Origin: Corallium rubrum
Lineage: Eukaryota > Cnidaria > Anthozoa > Scleralcyonacea > Coralliidae
NCBI GenBank assembly: GCA_964035015.1
Contig: OZ036016.1
Coordinates: 6,487,124-6,551,123, forward strand
Direction of reading: 5' to 3'
Length of the DNA stretch: 64,000 bases
Made by a program: the position numbers and the translations under genes. The notes under the pieces are model-generated. The model ran no database searches and was not told the origin of the DNA. It was given only the letters and a program-made list of their open reading frames with translations. Position 1 is the stretch's first letter; every line of letters starts with the position of its first letter. Positions 22,079-31,659 of the stretch are shown in pieces.

Positions 22079-22351
22079 TGGTCGGAAAACCTTGCATACC
22101 GACCTAGTATCAACGCACATGCGCAGTAGATACAAAAATGGTCGTCGAATTAGAATTCTTTTATGTGCATATACATTATCCCTTATGACCTCGTTTTAAA
22201 GTAAAAATTCTTTTGAATTTCCCATATGAAAACGAGTTCATAAGGGCTACTTTATATGTATATAAATAAATTTTAATTCCGTGGCCATTTTTGTATCTAC
22301 TTCGCATGCGAGAAAATAATTTGTGAGCATGCAAGGTTTTCCGACACATGA
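22079..22351. mobile_element. Hairpin repeat
   Basis: CGGAAAACCTTGCAT and GTAGATACAAAAATGG on the left pair with CCATTTTTGTATCTACTTCG and ATGCAAGGTTTTCCG on the right. An inner pair, CCCTTATGA..CTCGTTTT / AAAACGAG..TCATAAGGG, lies between them. Confidence 0.7.
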
Positions 22352-22692
22352 AAAGCTGTTTGTTATCTGATTCAAAAATCGAGAGCTATGTTTGAATTTT
22401 TTTTTGGAAAATAATATGACAAGTAAAAGTTAGAGCAAAAATACAGGATTGGTTTTCATTTAATATAAGATAATTTGTCAGCTAGTTCAGAGCAAACCTG
22501 ACATTTCAATGATGTTCTCCATCGTAATCTTTGCCTAGTGCCTTTAGCATTCTACAATTTAGAAAACTACTCTGATTGGTTAAGAATGTAGCTAACCTAA
22601 AGAAAAAGTCACCTGATTGGTCGATATATTGTGACTTTAAGATGATGATGATTGGTTAAAATGAAAATATCGTCACAAGAAAGTTGATTTGT

Positions 22693-23103
22693 TAAAGTGT
22701 ATATGAAACTAAAATTTAGTTTGTCTTATTTGAAAGAACTCTTAAAATAACGGGGAATATCAATTTACAGCTTTTTCATATTTTACTTAGTTCTTGAGAT
22801 ATTTAGACTTATGTGATATTCAAATGAGATAACTTATGGTTCATTTTTTTCTAATTAACATATTCGAAAATCGTGAATATTTTTAAGATTATTGATCAAA
22901 ATCACTTGCAACTTGTCTTTCATGTTTAGTTGCATGAACTGTAGCAATATGCAAAGTTACAAGTGATTTTGTTGAATATCACACAAGTCTAAATATCTCA
23001 AGAACTAAGTAAAATATGAAAAAGCTGTAAATTCATATTCCCCGTTATTTTAAGAGTTCTTTCAAATAAGACAAACTTAATTTTAGTTTCATATACACTT
23101 TAA
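22693..23103. mobile_element. TTAA-ended fold-back MITE (TTTGTCTTATT family)
   Basis: 411 bp, TTAAAGTG ... CACTTTAA. Arms of about 140 bases (GTATATGAAACTAAAATTTA, GTTTGTCTTATTTGAAAGAA, CTCTTAAAATAACGGGGAAT) repeat inverted. Relatives are at 38116-38560 and 47631-48127. Confidence 0.85.
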
Positions 23104-23132
23104 CACCAAAAATCTTGCAGCATGTTGATAGG

Positions 23133-23608
23133 TTGAAGTGGTTCTCTTATAAAATATTGTTTGTAGTGTTTCTGCATAATCCTAAAGATATTATCGTACT
23201 TGGTGATTGTGCAAGTTTCATTTCGAAATTCTTAAAAACAAAGTTGTATTTTACGTGCGAAGTTTGTATTTCGGAGCGCCGCCATTAAATTGGCCGTGTT
23301 TGAGAAGAATGAGTTGAGGAGAACTTATGACGTCGTAGACACAACAAAAACAAAAGATCATTGTTGTTGTCAACAAAACGGTCATTGTTGTCATTGAGGC
23401 TATGACGTCATACGTTCTCCTCAACTCATTCTTCTCCAGCTTGGCCACTTTAATGGCGGCGCTCCAAAATACAAACTTTACACGTAAAATATCACCTTTT
23501 CTTCAACGAATTTTAAAATGAAACTTTGCACGATTACTAACTACCATAACATCTTTAGGATTATGCAAAAAGATTGCCAACACTACTTTCATCAGAGAAG
23601 CACTTTAA
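23133..23608. mobile_element. TTAA-type fold-back MITE adjacent to the previous one
   Basis: Outer arms GAAGTGGTTCTCTTAT.. / ..ATCAGAGAAGCACTTTAA, GCATAATCCTAAAGATATT / GTTATCTTTAGG-like. Inner near-perfect arms CGGAGCGCCGCCATTAAATT / TTTAATGGCGGCGCTCC, GAATGAGTTGAGGAGAAC / GTTCTCCTCAACTCATTC. Confidence 0.75.
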
Positions 23609-23808
23609 CACAGTAGCCCAAACCTTCTGAAAATTAGCGGTAAATATTCTGTGCATTCCTATGTACATTGCTGTTATCAAATTTTGATCAAAACAAATGA
23701 ATCAGAATTTAACCATATAATGTACTTTGCTTGGAATCTCTCAATTAATAATTTTCATTATAACTTACAATGCTCATGATGTATTTTACATTTGTATATG
23801 AGACAAGT

Positions 23809-24168
23809 TCATTTCCATAAGTTATTACTCAATGTTTGACCAGATGGCATTTGATTCGCTCCTGGGTACATATTAGGACCGGTGGTTACATATTGGGGTA
23901 AAGGTTGCCGTGGTGGATAGTTCCCGGAGTTTTGAGGCATCCAGCCTCCATTGACCAGAGGGGTATTTGTATAAGGAGTTGGTCCATTATTGTAAGAACT
24001 CATTCGTGGTACTGCCTGGTTAGTAAAGTTGTAGCCAGGCATTGCCTGAGAGTTGGGCACAGCCCGGTTGTTTGGCATAACCTGATTGTTAGGTATTGCC
24101 TGATTGGTTGGCATTGATGGTGGTTGAGTGAAACCCAATTTTGCCATTTGCTGTTGTACTTGATTAAC
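23809..24168 (-). CDS. SMAP: SMAP-type ArfGAP, exon 10 (C-terminus)
   Basis: Acceptor CTCACCTTAG, phase 0, 119 codons then TGA at 23811-23809. It opens VNQVQQQMAKLGF and continues with Asn/Pro/Met-rich repeats of the type (I/V/M)PN(N/S)(Q/R)A(I/V/M)P, a possible flexible CALM-binding region by analogy with vertebrate SMAP1. It ends SGQTLSNNLWK. The terminal (T/S)LS-x-x-LWK is the hallmark end of SMAP proteins, so the gene is complete at this end. The preceding intron is about 3.6 kb and holds nested transposons. Confidence 0.93.
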   Translation of the reverse strand, partial: VNQVQQQMAKLGFTQPPSMPTNQAIPNNQVMPNNRAVPNSQAMPGYNFTNQAVPRMSSYNNGPTPYTNTPLVNGGWMPQNSGNYPPRQPLPQYVTTGPNMYPGANQMPSGQTLSNNLWK

Positions 24169-24232
24169 CTAAGGTGAGTTTGATAGGAACTTCAATATCA
24201 GTGAATAAACAGAATGGCAAAAACACTCTCTT

Positions 24233-25605
24233 TTAAAGGGCTCATGCAGCGAAAAATAAGTTTGGGAGAGATTCTCTTATTTCAAATAACTTTTTAAGTT
24301 ATAAAGATGGACGTTTGCGCAGCTCTTCCATATCTCACTTCGTTCTTTAGATAATGAGATTTGCGTGATATGCAAATAATATACAATTATTGGATGAGGT
24401 TGAGCATGATATCAAAAATTATCAAGGCCGAGGTTTGTGTTATCTGCCGAAGCCGAAGGCTGAGGCGGATAACGCAAACAGAGGCCTTGATAATTCTTGA
24501 TATCATGCGATAACCGAATTCAATAATTGTTTTATTATACAATTATAAATGTAGAAGCCTTTAGAAAGTTTTTTAAAAAGTTAGGTAAAAATAGTAAATA
24601 TTCATACCGTCTTCAGTTCGAGGTTCGCTAACTCTTTTCACTTTCAAATACAATTTTCTCTTTCAAATACAATTTTCTCTTTCAAACACTGCTTTAAACT
24701 CTAACAGCTGTATGTGTAGCTCGCTTGTTTTTTCTTGGTGGTTTTAACGTCAACAAAACGTGCCAAATCCGCCGGATTAATCCGCTTCTGATCTTCACTC
24801 CTAAGGACGGCCGCCATGTTTGTTTTGTTCAAACCGCTGGTCAGCGCGTCATAGCTACAGATAATTTTTGATATTTTGTAGGTGGCAAGATATCAAGAAT
24901 TATCTGTAGGTTGTTAGCCAATCACATTCGAGATTATATCAGTATTGTATACTAACATCACTTATTAGACATCACACTGTATAATGACTTGTTGGAAAAT
25001 CGTGTCTATTCTTGCAATAATTCAAGTAAATCACTTGAAACTTTTCATGTCCTGGGATACACAGAAGCACATGCACAGTTAAAAGTGATTTTGTTAAATA
25101 ATCTCAAATTGATATTCAAGATTTTCCAGCAAGTCATTATGCAATGTGACGTCTAAGTGATGTTATTTACATATCAAACAAATCTCAATATCTAAAGAGC
25201 GAAGTGAGATATGGAAAAGCTGCAAACGTCAATCTTTATAACTTCTCGAACTCATTAATAATTCATGAGATAATCAATCAATCAGAAGCGCTGAATTGCA
25301 CCACGTGAAGGGACTTAAAATACCAGGGAAGTACTGGGCAGAGGACTTGAAATATTACTTCACACAATCGGTTATTCATCCATACACTAATTACTAACGC
25401 ACTAATTCATTTTGGGAATACACTAAGTGATTTTGAGAAATCATGTAAAGGCCTCCAATTCGCACTAGACCGGGTTTTCAAGTACTCGGAATTCGTTCCA
25501 GTCCTCGGCTAGTCCTCATTGTCGGCCTTTACATATTACTTCGAAAGTTCTTTTTAAATAAGAGACTCTCTCCCGAACTTATTTTTCGCTGCATAAGCGC
25601 TTTAA
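24233..25605. mobile_element. 1.4-kb TTAA-ended element with nested hairpins, SMAP intron 9
   Basis: TTAAAGGGCTCATGCAGCGA, AAAATAAGTTTGGGAGAGAT at the left pairs with TCTCCCGAACTTATTTTTCG, CTGCATAAGCGCTTTAA at the right. Next inward, AGCTCTTCCATATCTCACTT / AAGTGAGATATGGAAAAGCT also pair. A separate hairpin at 24390-24535 (CATGATATCAAAAATTATCA AGGCC ... GGCCTTGATAATTCTTGATA) and its flanks are nested inside. No transposase frame. Confidence 0.75.
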
Positions 25606-25694
25606 CACGCATATTGGGCTCAACCTTTGTTGCCTGCCATTTCTGGTGCAAGTGACTCTCAAATACTTGCGCATCTTCAGATACAGTGGGTTCA

Positions 25695-26297
25695 GGTTGA
25701 GCGTTTAACAACAATTGTCGAGTTAGTTGCAACAGTTAATTAAGACGTTTCCAGGCCAGTGGCCTAGCCAGGACTGTGAAAGGGGGGGGGAGCCGAAATC
25801 AAAATAAATATTTAGGGGTCCGGGGGCATGTTCCCCAGGGAAATTTTGAAACTCGAGTGTCACTGAAATGCCATTTCCTGGCTTTTGGAGGAAGATTTTA
25901 GTACATTTTACAGACTCTAAAGGTTAAAAAACGTCATATAAAATACTCAAAACACGCAAACGTCACATAGATACTCAAAATGCATACACTCAGTAGATTG
26001 AATACACTGTTTACAGTTTATTTCCTGACACAATGGCATATTGCATCAGTTTTGTAGTTACATGTCTGTTGTTTTATATCAAAAGGGGGGGAGGGAGCCG
26101 CGGCTCCCATAGCTCCCCCCTGGCTACGCCACTGTTCCAGGCAAAATGTCAGACGTTGCTGGGCGGGACTTACAACGTTCTGTCTAAAGATATCTGCATT
26201 GCGTGCAGCAACGTCTAATATTTTGCCTGGAAACGTCGTATAATTCAGTTGCAAGTAACGCGACGATTATTGTCGTTAAACGCTCAACCTGAATACC
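25695..26297. mobile_element. Hairpin element split by a hAT-like insertion
   Basis: CAGGTTGAGCGTTTAACAAC, AATTGTCG, GTTGCAAC, GACGTTTCCAGGC on the left pairs with GCCTGGAAACGTCG, CAGTTGCAAG, CGACGATTATTGTCGTTAAA, CGCTCAACCTG on the right. The hAT-like element 25757-26134 sits inside. A further short hairpin (GCAAAATGTCAGACGTTGCT / AGCAACGTCTAATATTTTGC) follows it. SMAP intron 9. Confidence 0.75.
25757..26134. mobile_element. Non-autonomous hAT-like element with 8-bp target duplication
   Basis: Inverted termini CAGTGGCCTAGCCAGG and CCTGGCTACGCCACTG, flanked on both sides by TTCCAGGC (25749-25756, 26135-26142). CAGTGG(C)GTAGCC ends with an 8-bp duplication are typical of hAT elements. G-rich subterminal tracts; no transposase frame. 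Confidence 0.88.
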
Positions 26298-26682
26298 GCA
26301 ACTAAAATTAAATGTAATTTAAGCAAAGTTAACTGCCGATGTAGTTAGCCAGCGGACTACCCCTTACGATCTTGGGGAGTCCCAAGGTCTTGAGGAGGCC
26401 CAGGGGCGCACACGGACGGTTCCCATTTGGCGGGGCTTGTGTCTGTAGCGTTGCTGCTATCTTTGCTGGCTTTGCTTGCTAGCCTGTTGCTCAGCTCTCG
26501 TGTCTTTTGCATTTTGGATTGTTGCTTGTTCCCCCACCCTTCCTCCCACCCCCTTTCAGGTAAGTAAAGTTAGACTCGTGTTATACGTAATACATATTCT
26601 ACTGATTACTCAGTGTGATAGGTGCCGGGAGGTCTGCCTTGGCAGAGTTGTCATGGTGACCTCTTACTGCTTACAATCTTGT
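26298..26682. other. SMAP intron 9, unique sequence
   Basis: No exon or repeat recognised; a C-rich patch (CCCCCACCCTTCCTCCC) near 26530. Confidence 0.4.
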
Positions 26683-26882
26683 CCCAAAGTCGGCATTGCT
26701 CAATTGCTTGCCCAAAGTCGGCATTGCTCAATTGCTTGCCCAAAGTCGGCATTGCTCAATTGCTTGCCCAAAGTCGGCATTGCTCAATTGCTTGCCCGAA
26801 GTCGGCATTGCTCAATTGCTTGCCCCGACGTCGGGATTGCTCAATTGCTTGCCCCGAAGTCGGCATTGCTCAATTGCTTGCT
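26683..26882. repeat. 28-bp minisatellite, about 7 copies
   Basis: Unit CCAAAGTCGGCATTGCTCAA TTGCTTGC. Because 28 is not a multiple of 3 the three plus-strand frames all stay open and read the same peptide in turn, which makes an artefactual 179-codon frame. Confidence 0.93.
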
Positions 26883-27139
26883 ATGTTGCTTTGCTCATTG
26901 TTTACAGCTAGATTGCTTAGCCTTGGCCACCTATGGCACCTACCTCCAACCAACAACGAAGATCTGGCAGTTAACTCTTCTTAGCAATTGCACTTATCTG
27001 AACCCACATATATGAATTCAATATTTCAGCTTCAATATTGAATTCTCCACTTAAATATTTTGCCATACAACTTCAGATAAGTGCATTACACAATGATAAG
27101 TTGTAGGTATACATGTAGTGCATGTGGTACATTTGCAAG

Positions 27140-27248
27140 CTTGGTGTAATGGAACAGACCTTTGGTGGATGTTCATCAAACTCAATTCCTCAGAAAAGAT
27201 TTCTGAGCTTGATGGACATCCACCAAAGGTCTGTTGCATTACACAATA
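27140..27248. mobile_element. Hairpin MITE, SMAP intron 9
   Basis: TTGGTGTAATGGAACAGACC, TTTGGTGGATGTTCATCAA pairs with TTGATGGACATCCACCAAAG, GTCTGTTGCATTACACAAT around TCCTCAGAAAAGATTTCTGA. Confidence 0.85.
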
Positions 27249-27264
27249 TTGTTACACCCTTATC

Positions 27265-27712
27265 TTAAAGTGTCTATGAAGTGAAAAATTCAATGTCTTT
27301 TTTTTTGTTTTATTGTACAGAGGAGCATGGCAGGAGCACTCACTGAAAATTTCAAGAGAATCTGATGCGTAGTTTTCGCGCTATCAACTCTCAAAATTTG
27401 CCATGGATAGTTTGTTTTGGCGAAATTTGGGCTTCTTGGTAACAATGCCTTATGACGTAAGCAGATGGATCATTAATAGTGAAATCTATTGCTCTTATGC
27501 ATAGTTGTCCATGTGCGTACGTCATAAGCATTGTCTCCAAAAGCCCAATTTTTCTCCAAGAACGAACTAGCCATGGCAAACTTTGAGAGTTAATAGCGCG
27601 AAAACTACGCATCAGATTCTCTTGAAATTTTCAGTGAGTGCTCCTGCCATGCTCCTCTGTACAATAAAACAACAAAAATGCCAACGAATTTTTCACTTCA
27701 TAGACACTTTAA
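27265..27712. mobile_element. TTAA-ended fold-back MITE next to SMAP exon 9
   Basis: 448 bp, TTAAAGTGTCTATGAAGTGA ... CACTTCATAGACACTTTAA, arms of about 200 bases with high identity (ACAGAGGAGCATGGCAGGAG, CACTCACTGAAAATTTCAAG). It ends 33 bases from the exon 9 donor, so a long RNA hairpin would sit right after the splice site in the SMAP pre-mRNA. Confidence 0.88.
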
Positions 27713-27744
27713 ATACTGTATTACTAAATATTAAATAGTTGTAC

Positions 27745-27950
27745 CTGATACATTTGCTGCTGTTGAGGATTAAATCCTGTGTTGTTGTACTGAAGAGGCA
27801 TTGTACTTGCTTGATTCATATTCCTCACGACTGTATTCTGTTGTTGTTGCTGCTGCGGCTGTTGTTGTTGTAAGTAAACGCCACCAGGGACACCAAACAT
27901 TTGAGGGGCTGGTTGCTTTTGAGAAGGTTGATATAAAGCCATTATGGAGT
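27745..27950 (-). CDS. SMAP: SMAP-type ArfGAP, exon 9 (KDSIMALY motif, poly-Q)
   Basis: Acceptor GTTTCAG, donor TATCAG|GTACAA, ending in phase 0. It starts with the family motif DSIMALYQ, then a Gln-rich region (LQQQQPQQQQQQN, FNPQQQQMYQ). The donor lies only about 33 bases from the end of a 448-bp TTAA-flanked hairpin element in the next intron. The Q tract, coded by CAA and CAG, may vary in length between individuals. Confidence 0.9.
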
Positions 27951-28039
27951 CTGAAACAAAATTAAAAACAGAATAAGACGTTGCTTTGGAATCAAAAATC
28001 ACATACATGTAGCTTGAACAGTTTGACTACTAGAGGTCA

Positions 28040-28404
28040 GGACTGGGGGCCTAATCATCCTTACTCACAGCCAGTGAATGGATTACGAAGGATGTAGATC
28101 AACATGGCCATGCCAAGCCATATCAAAGGTGCTCCAGGCAGTTACCATGCAACACAGTTCAGACCACGGATCACAGCTAAGATGTTAGGTTTAATTTTAT
28201 GGAGGGAGGAAAACCGGAGAACCCGGCGAAAAACCCTCGAAGCACAGGAGAGATCAACTACAACTTTACTCACACGAGTTCCAAGCTCCTTGAACAATGG
28301 GGTCCTTCCCAAGTGGTCACCCATTGAAGTACTAACCCCGTCTAACCGGGCTTAACTTTTGGTGAGAGGCAGTGCCCTAACAGCACACATCACCTGTGCT
28401 CCAC
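28040..28404 (-). mobile_element. 5S rRNA-derived SINE, copy 2 (SMAP intron 8)
   Basis: Read on the minus strand: GGGTGATGTGTGC-like start, GTTAGGGCACTGCCTCTCAC, AAGCCCGGTTAGACGGGGTT, AGTACTTCAATGGGTGACCA, then GTGCTTCGAGGGTTTTTCGC and GGTTTTCCTCCCTCC. Its 3' half (ATCTTAGCTGTGATCCGTGG, GATCTACATCCTTCG) differs from copy 1 but matches copy 4, so at least two subfamilies share one head. Confidence 0.85.
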
Positions 28405-28555
28405 AAAAAGGTTCTCACATATGAACAGCCATTTTTGGTCAGTCTGGGAGCAAAGGGCTAAATTATTGTACTGTACTAATCTAAAAATGAAAACTTGTCC
28501 TCCATGTCTATATCAAAAGTCATGTCAACACAAGAATAAACATCGATGATGTCAC

Positions 28556-28682
28556 CTTTAGTCGACTGACCACCACTGCCCAGATCATCTTTGAATAAAT
28601 CCTCTTCAAGATTTGATGATGGTGCAGCTGCACCATTTGCAGATTGGACAGTATTGGATATTGGAGCTGGACCTGACATAGT
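28556..28682 (-). CDS. SMAP: SMAP-type ArfGAP, exon 8
   Basis: Acceptor TTTTTCTAG, donor AAAG|GTGACA, phase 0 in and phase 1 out. It encodes TMSGPAPISNTVQSANGAA, then EEDLFKDDLGSGGQSTK. The split Asp codon joins to exon 9 as STK-D-SIMALY, the conserved SMAP motif (S/T)KDSI(L/M)(A/S)LY, which fixes this donor. Reading through the donor stays open for about 26 more residues to a TAG at 28476, giving a possible alternative C-terminus if the intron is retained. Confidence 0.88.
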
Positions 28683-28967
28683 CTAGAAAAATAAAGTCAA
28701 TCATAATTAAACTCTGGGGAGAGGAGATTTAAAACATTATGAAAAATGTGAGTAGGACACTGCCCATCATTTTAGCCATGAGCAATGGACCTTACGCAAA
28801 GAGACTAATACACTGTGGCAAAATTTGAGGGCCACAAGTTTATAAGTGCTTTACACTGCACTGCAGTATCGAGTGTTGACCTTCTTAAAATAAAGGCTTT
28901 ACTTACTTACGTATTTATGTACCTATGTACCCTACATACATAACCTACGTAACCTATGTACTTACTT

Positions 28968-29264
28968 AGTCTTCCTTCCTTCTTTCTTTCCTTCCTTCCT
29001 TCCTTCCTTCCTTCCTTCCTTCCTTCCTTCCTTCCTTCCTTCCCCTTTCTTCCTTCCTTCCTTCCTTCTTTCTTTCCTTTCTTCCTTCCTTCCTTCTTTC
29101 CTTCCTTCCTTCCTTCCTTATTTCCTTCCTTCCTTCCTTCCTTCCTTCCTTCCTTCCTTCCTTCCTTCCTTCCTTCCTTCCTTCCTTCCCTCCTTCCTTC
29201 CTTTCTTCCTTCCTTCCTTCCTTCCTTCCTTCCTTCCTTCCTTCCTTCCTTCCCTCCTTCCTTC

Positions 29265-29361
<97 letters not shown>

Positions 29362-29564
29362 TTCCTTCTTTCTTTCTTTCTTCCTTCCTTCTTTCCTTCC
29401 TTCCTTCCCTTCCTTCTTTCCTTTCCTTTCCTTTCATTTCCTTCCTTTCCTTTCCTTTCCTTTCATTTCCTTCCTTCCTTCCTTCCTTCCTTCCTTCCTT
29501 CCTTCCTTCCTTCCTTCCTTCCTTCCTTCCTTCCTTCCTTCCTTCCTTCCTTCCTTCCTTCCTT
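28968..29564. repeat. (CTTC)n / (CTTT)n array, SMAP intron 7
   Basis: About 600 bases of nearly pure CTTC and CTTT tetranucleotides on the plus strand (GAAG/GAAA in the SMAP sense). Polypyrimidine on the plus strand, able to form triplex structures. Confidence 0.97.
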
Positions 29565-29569
29565 AAAAG

Positions 29570-29700
29570 GTACAGTAGAGTGCTTTAGAGTGTTGTGTAG
29601 GCAGTGTTTTAGATAGAGCAAAGTGAAAAGATGGTAAACTGATGAGAATAGTTTTAATAATGAAACACTAATGTTTCAAGCAGAGTCCTTCATTAGAATA
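29570..29700. repeat. GTGTAGGCAGTG repeat, single unit
   Basis: GTAGAGTGCTTTAGAGTGTT, GTGTAGGCAGTGTTTTAGAT, ... AATGTTTCAAGCAGAGTCCT TCATTAGA. Same unit as the tandem trio at 44638-44990. Confidence 0.75.
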
Positions 29701-29723
29701 AAAAGATATGTTTGTACTTGTAC

Positions 29724-29825
29724 CTGAGCTAAATCAAATGCAAAACCTTGAGAAGGTGTTGAAGCCACTACAGGAGCAGGCTTGTTGGCTACAGGCTGAA
29801 ACGATGAACCAGCAAAGTTGAGAAG
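29724..29825 (-). CDS. SMAP: SMAP-type ArfGAP, exon 7
   Basis: Acceptor CATTTTGTAG, donor CAG|GTACAA, phase 0, 34 codons: LLNFAGSSFQPVANKPAP then a short hydrophobic TPSQGFAFDLAQ. Phe-rich short motifs in a disordered tail are typical of endocytic adaptor-binding proteins. A copy of the 120-bp GTAGGCAGTG repeat lies immediately downstream in the intron, followed by a 600-bp CTTC array. Confidence 0.85.
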
Positions 29826-29907
29826 CTACAAAATGAAAAAAATAAAGTCAAAATCAGACAATTCAACACAAGTAAAGCAATCATGCTCCCAAACCTCCTC
29901 CACTTAC

Positions 29908-30096
29908 ATCTGTAGCACTCTCTTGCTTTGTGCTTGCTATATTCAACAATGTGTTATTCTGAGGAACAGTTGGCTCAGATAGTGAAAGCAAGTCAACTGT
30001 TGCTGATGGCTCTGTTTTGGCTGCTGTGGTGTTTAATTTATTTTCATTTGTTGGTGTGCTGGTTTTAACTGCTTTGGAAGGCTCTGGCCTTGAGAT
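29908..30096 (-). CDS. SMAP: SMAP-type ArfGAP, exon 6 (clathrin-box-like motif)
   Basis: Acceptor TTTTTTCCAG, donor GAT|GTAAGT, phase 0 at both ends, 63 codons. A disordered Thr/Ser/Asn-rich stretch contains TVDLLSLSEPT. LLSLS at about residues 200-204 sits where vertebrate SMAPs have the clathrin-binding LLGLD. It lacks the final acidic residue, though an E follows two positions later, so clathrin binding is likely by family but not certain here. Confidence 0.88.
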
Positions 30097-30353
30097 CTGG
30101 AAAAAATAAAAAGTTCACTAAATCAGTTGAGGCATTTTGAATTCAAATGCTGCCCAACGCCTTTGCAGATGTTTTTTGTTTAATCTTTGAGAATGGCCTT
30201 TGTTAGATCTTAACCATTTCAACTCTGAATGCCTTTTTATTAGTTTACTCTAGTAAACACTAGACAATTTAACTCATCACTGTAGAGCCCTCTTGGAAAC
30301 CCTTGAAAGGGTTAAAATTCTTCATCAAAATTAAAATCTCTGTTTCAACAAAC

Positions 30354-30407
30354 CTGCTTTGGTTTTGAATTCTCAATATTTGTGGATTTCTTCTTTTCTC
30401 TGCTTGT
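30354..30407 (-). CDS. SMAP: SMAP-type ArfGAP, exon 5 (54-base linker)
   Basis: Small phase-0 exon of 18 codons: TSREKKKSTNIENSKPKQ. Acceptor ATATTTTTAG, donor AAGCAG|GTTTGT. Lys/Ser-rich linker with no domain. Its length is a multiple of three, so skipping it would keep the frame. Confidence 0.8.
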
Positions 30408-30668
30408 CTAAAAATATTAAAAAAAACTTTCAAAAAATATTCAATGGTTTAAATTAAGACAATGCTCTATAGTACAGTATATACATTAACAAATACAATA
30501 TTATCATACATAGTAAGCTTTAACACTTTGAAGCCTGAAGACGAGTCTTTAGTATTTTCTTTTGTAACACCAGACAATTTTATTCACCTCTGGGGAAGCC
30601 CTCAGACAAGAATGATTTAAAGAAAAAAATCTTTAAGTGTAGTTTTATCAAAAATTGTAATTTTCTAC

Positions 30669-30768
30669 CTTTTCTTGAGTAATTTTGACATCACGTGCTG
30701 GTGGGGGTCCTTCTTTTGACATATACAATTTCTTTTCATATTTATTTCTAATAAACTGCTCAAGACCT
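30669..30768 (-). CDS. SMAP: SMAP-type ArfGAP, exon 4 (end of ArfGAP domain)
   Basis: Acceptor AATTATTAG, donor AAAAG|GTAGAA, ending in phase 0 at residue 146. It reads GLEQFIRNKYEKKLYM, the conserved FIR-x-KYEKK helix that closes the ArfGAP domain, followed by a proline-bearing linker SKEGPPPARDVKITQEK. Confidence 0.92.
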
Positions 30769-30935
30769 CTAATAATTACAAAAAAGGAGGCAAAAAACAC
30801 AACAAAATACAAAAATTCAAGTCATTTGATCAATTCCAAGAATATATGCATGAACCTTGATTGTAATAATTTAACCCACCCCAGCCAACCAAAAATGACG
30901 CCTTTATTATTTCCTGTCTAGCACCCATTACCTTA

Positions 30936-31244
30936 CCCTGCAAGTCAGAATCCCTTTCCAACCTTACACAGGCTTCAAGGGAAAGTGGGCTCTGCCAATA
31001 AACTCGATCTTCACCCCAAGCTTGGGGTGAATCAGTCAGGTTTTGAACTGGTCAAACAAGTTCTAGTTTATGAACACCTGCAAGCAGAAACATAGCAAGT
31101 AACATGGTAGAGCCTTGGCCAAAAATAGTATCTTGGTGACCGTTCACATATACTCTGAGAAAAGATTGAGTTTGTTGGCAGAGCCCATCTCCCCCCCCCC
31201 CTTTCCAACCACTATGCAGCAGGCTTCAGCTCTGATTTTCAGGG
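30936..31244. mobile_element. TA-flanked MITE (CCCTGCGAGTC family), copy 3, SMAP intron 3
   Basis: 309 bp between TTA and TAC. Ends CCCTGCAAGTCAGAATCCC and CAGCTCTGATTTTCAGGG. A C10 run replaces the CCCCCGAAG segment. Confidence 0.78.
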
Positions 31245-31308
31245 TACTATCACCTAGATCAAGTGTTAAAACATACTACAGATACTTATTACACACAAAG
31301 AATGGTAC

Positions 31309-31394
31309 GAATCAGCCTGAGGACGTCTGAAGCCTTCGGGTAAATGAAATTCATAATATTCAGCAGCTCGTTTATTACCCCATTCTTGAATATT
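31309..31394 (-). CDS. SMAP: SMAP-type ArfGAP, exon 3
   Basis: Acceptor TTTATTTAG, donor TTC|GTACCA, ending with two bases of a Ser codon. It encodes NIQEWGNKRAAEYYEFHLP then EGFRRPQADS, matching the ArfGAP segment in which vertebrate SMAP has a GN-x-A-x-x-x-YE-x-x-LPE-x-FRRPQTD pattern. The 86-base length restores the frame with exon 4. The copy of a 300-bp TA-flanked MITE at 30936-31244 and a 5S-type SINE fragment lie in the flanking introns. Confidence 0.92.
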
Positions 31395-31454
31395 CTAAAT
31401 AAAAAAAACCCACTTAATTGTTTAATGCATTGATGACTGAGAATGCGCCTGGTC

Positions 31455-31600
31455 AAATACATGGTAATTGGATGGGTGACCAGCTTAGTTTCGTGTGAGT
31501 AGAGTTGTTGGTCCTCTCTTGTGCTTCGAGGGTTTTTCACTGGGTTCTCTGGTTTTCCTCCCTCCGCAAGATCAACACCATAGTTTCCGCAGTTAATTCT
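31455..31600 (+). mobile_element. 5S rRNA-derived SINE, copy 3, 5'-truncated (SMAP intron 2)
   Basis: TTGGATGGGTGACCAGCTTA, GTGTGAGTAGAGTTGTTGGT, TGTGCTTCGAGGGTTTTTCA, GGTTTTCCTCCCTCCG. The head before box C is lost. Confidence 0.75.
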
Positions 31601-31659
31601 ACAAACTAGTTCCATCAAGGAGTGAGGGCCATTGGGTTATCAGTATCTAAATACAGTAG

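Noticed and set aside
26476..27015. 179-codon plus-strand frame with SRHCSIACPKSALLNC repeats
   Set aside because: A 28-bp minisatellite read through three frames; it lies inside a SMAP intron on the other strand and has no domain.
28907..29588. Long open frames (176 and 210 codons) of Lys/Glu/Arg and Phe/Leu/Ser/Pro repeats
   Set aside because: They are translations of the CTTC/CTTT microsatellite; no non-repeat coding flank.
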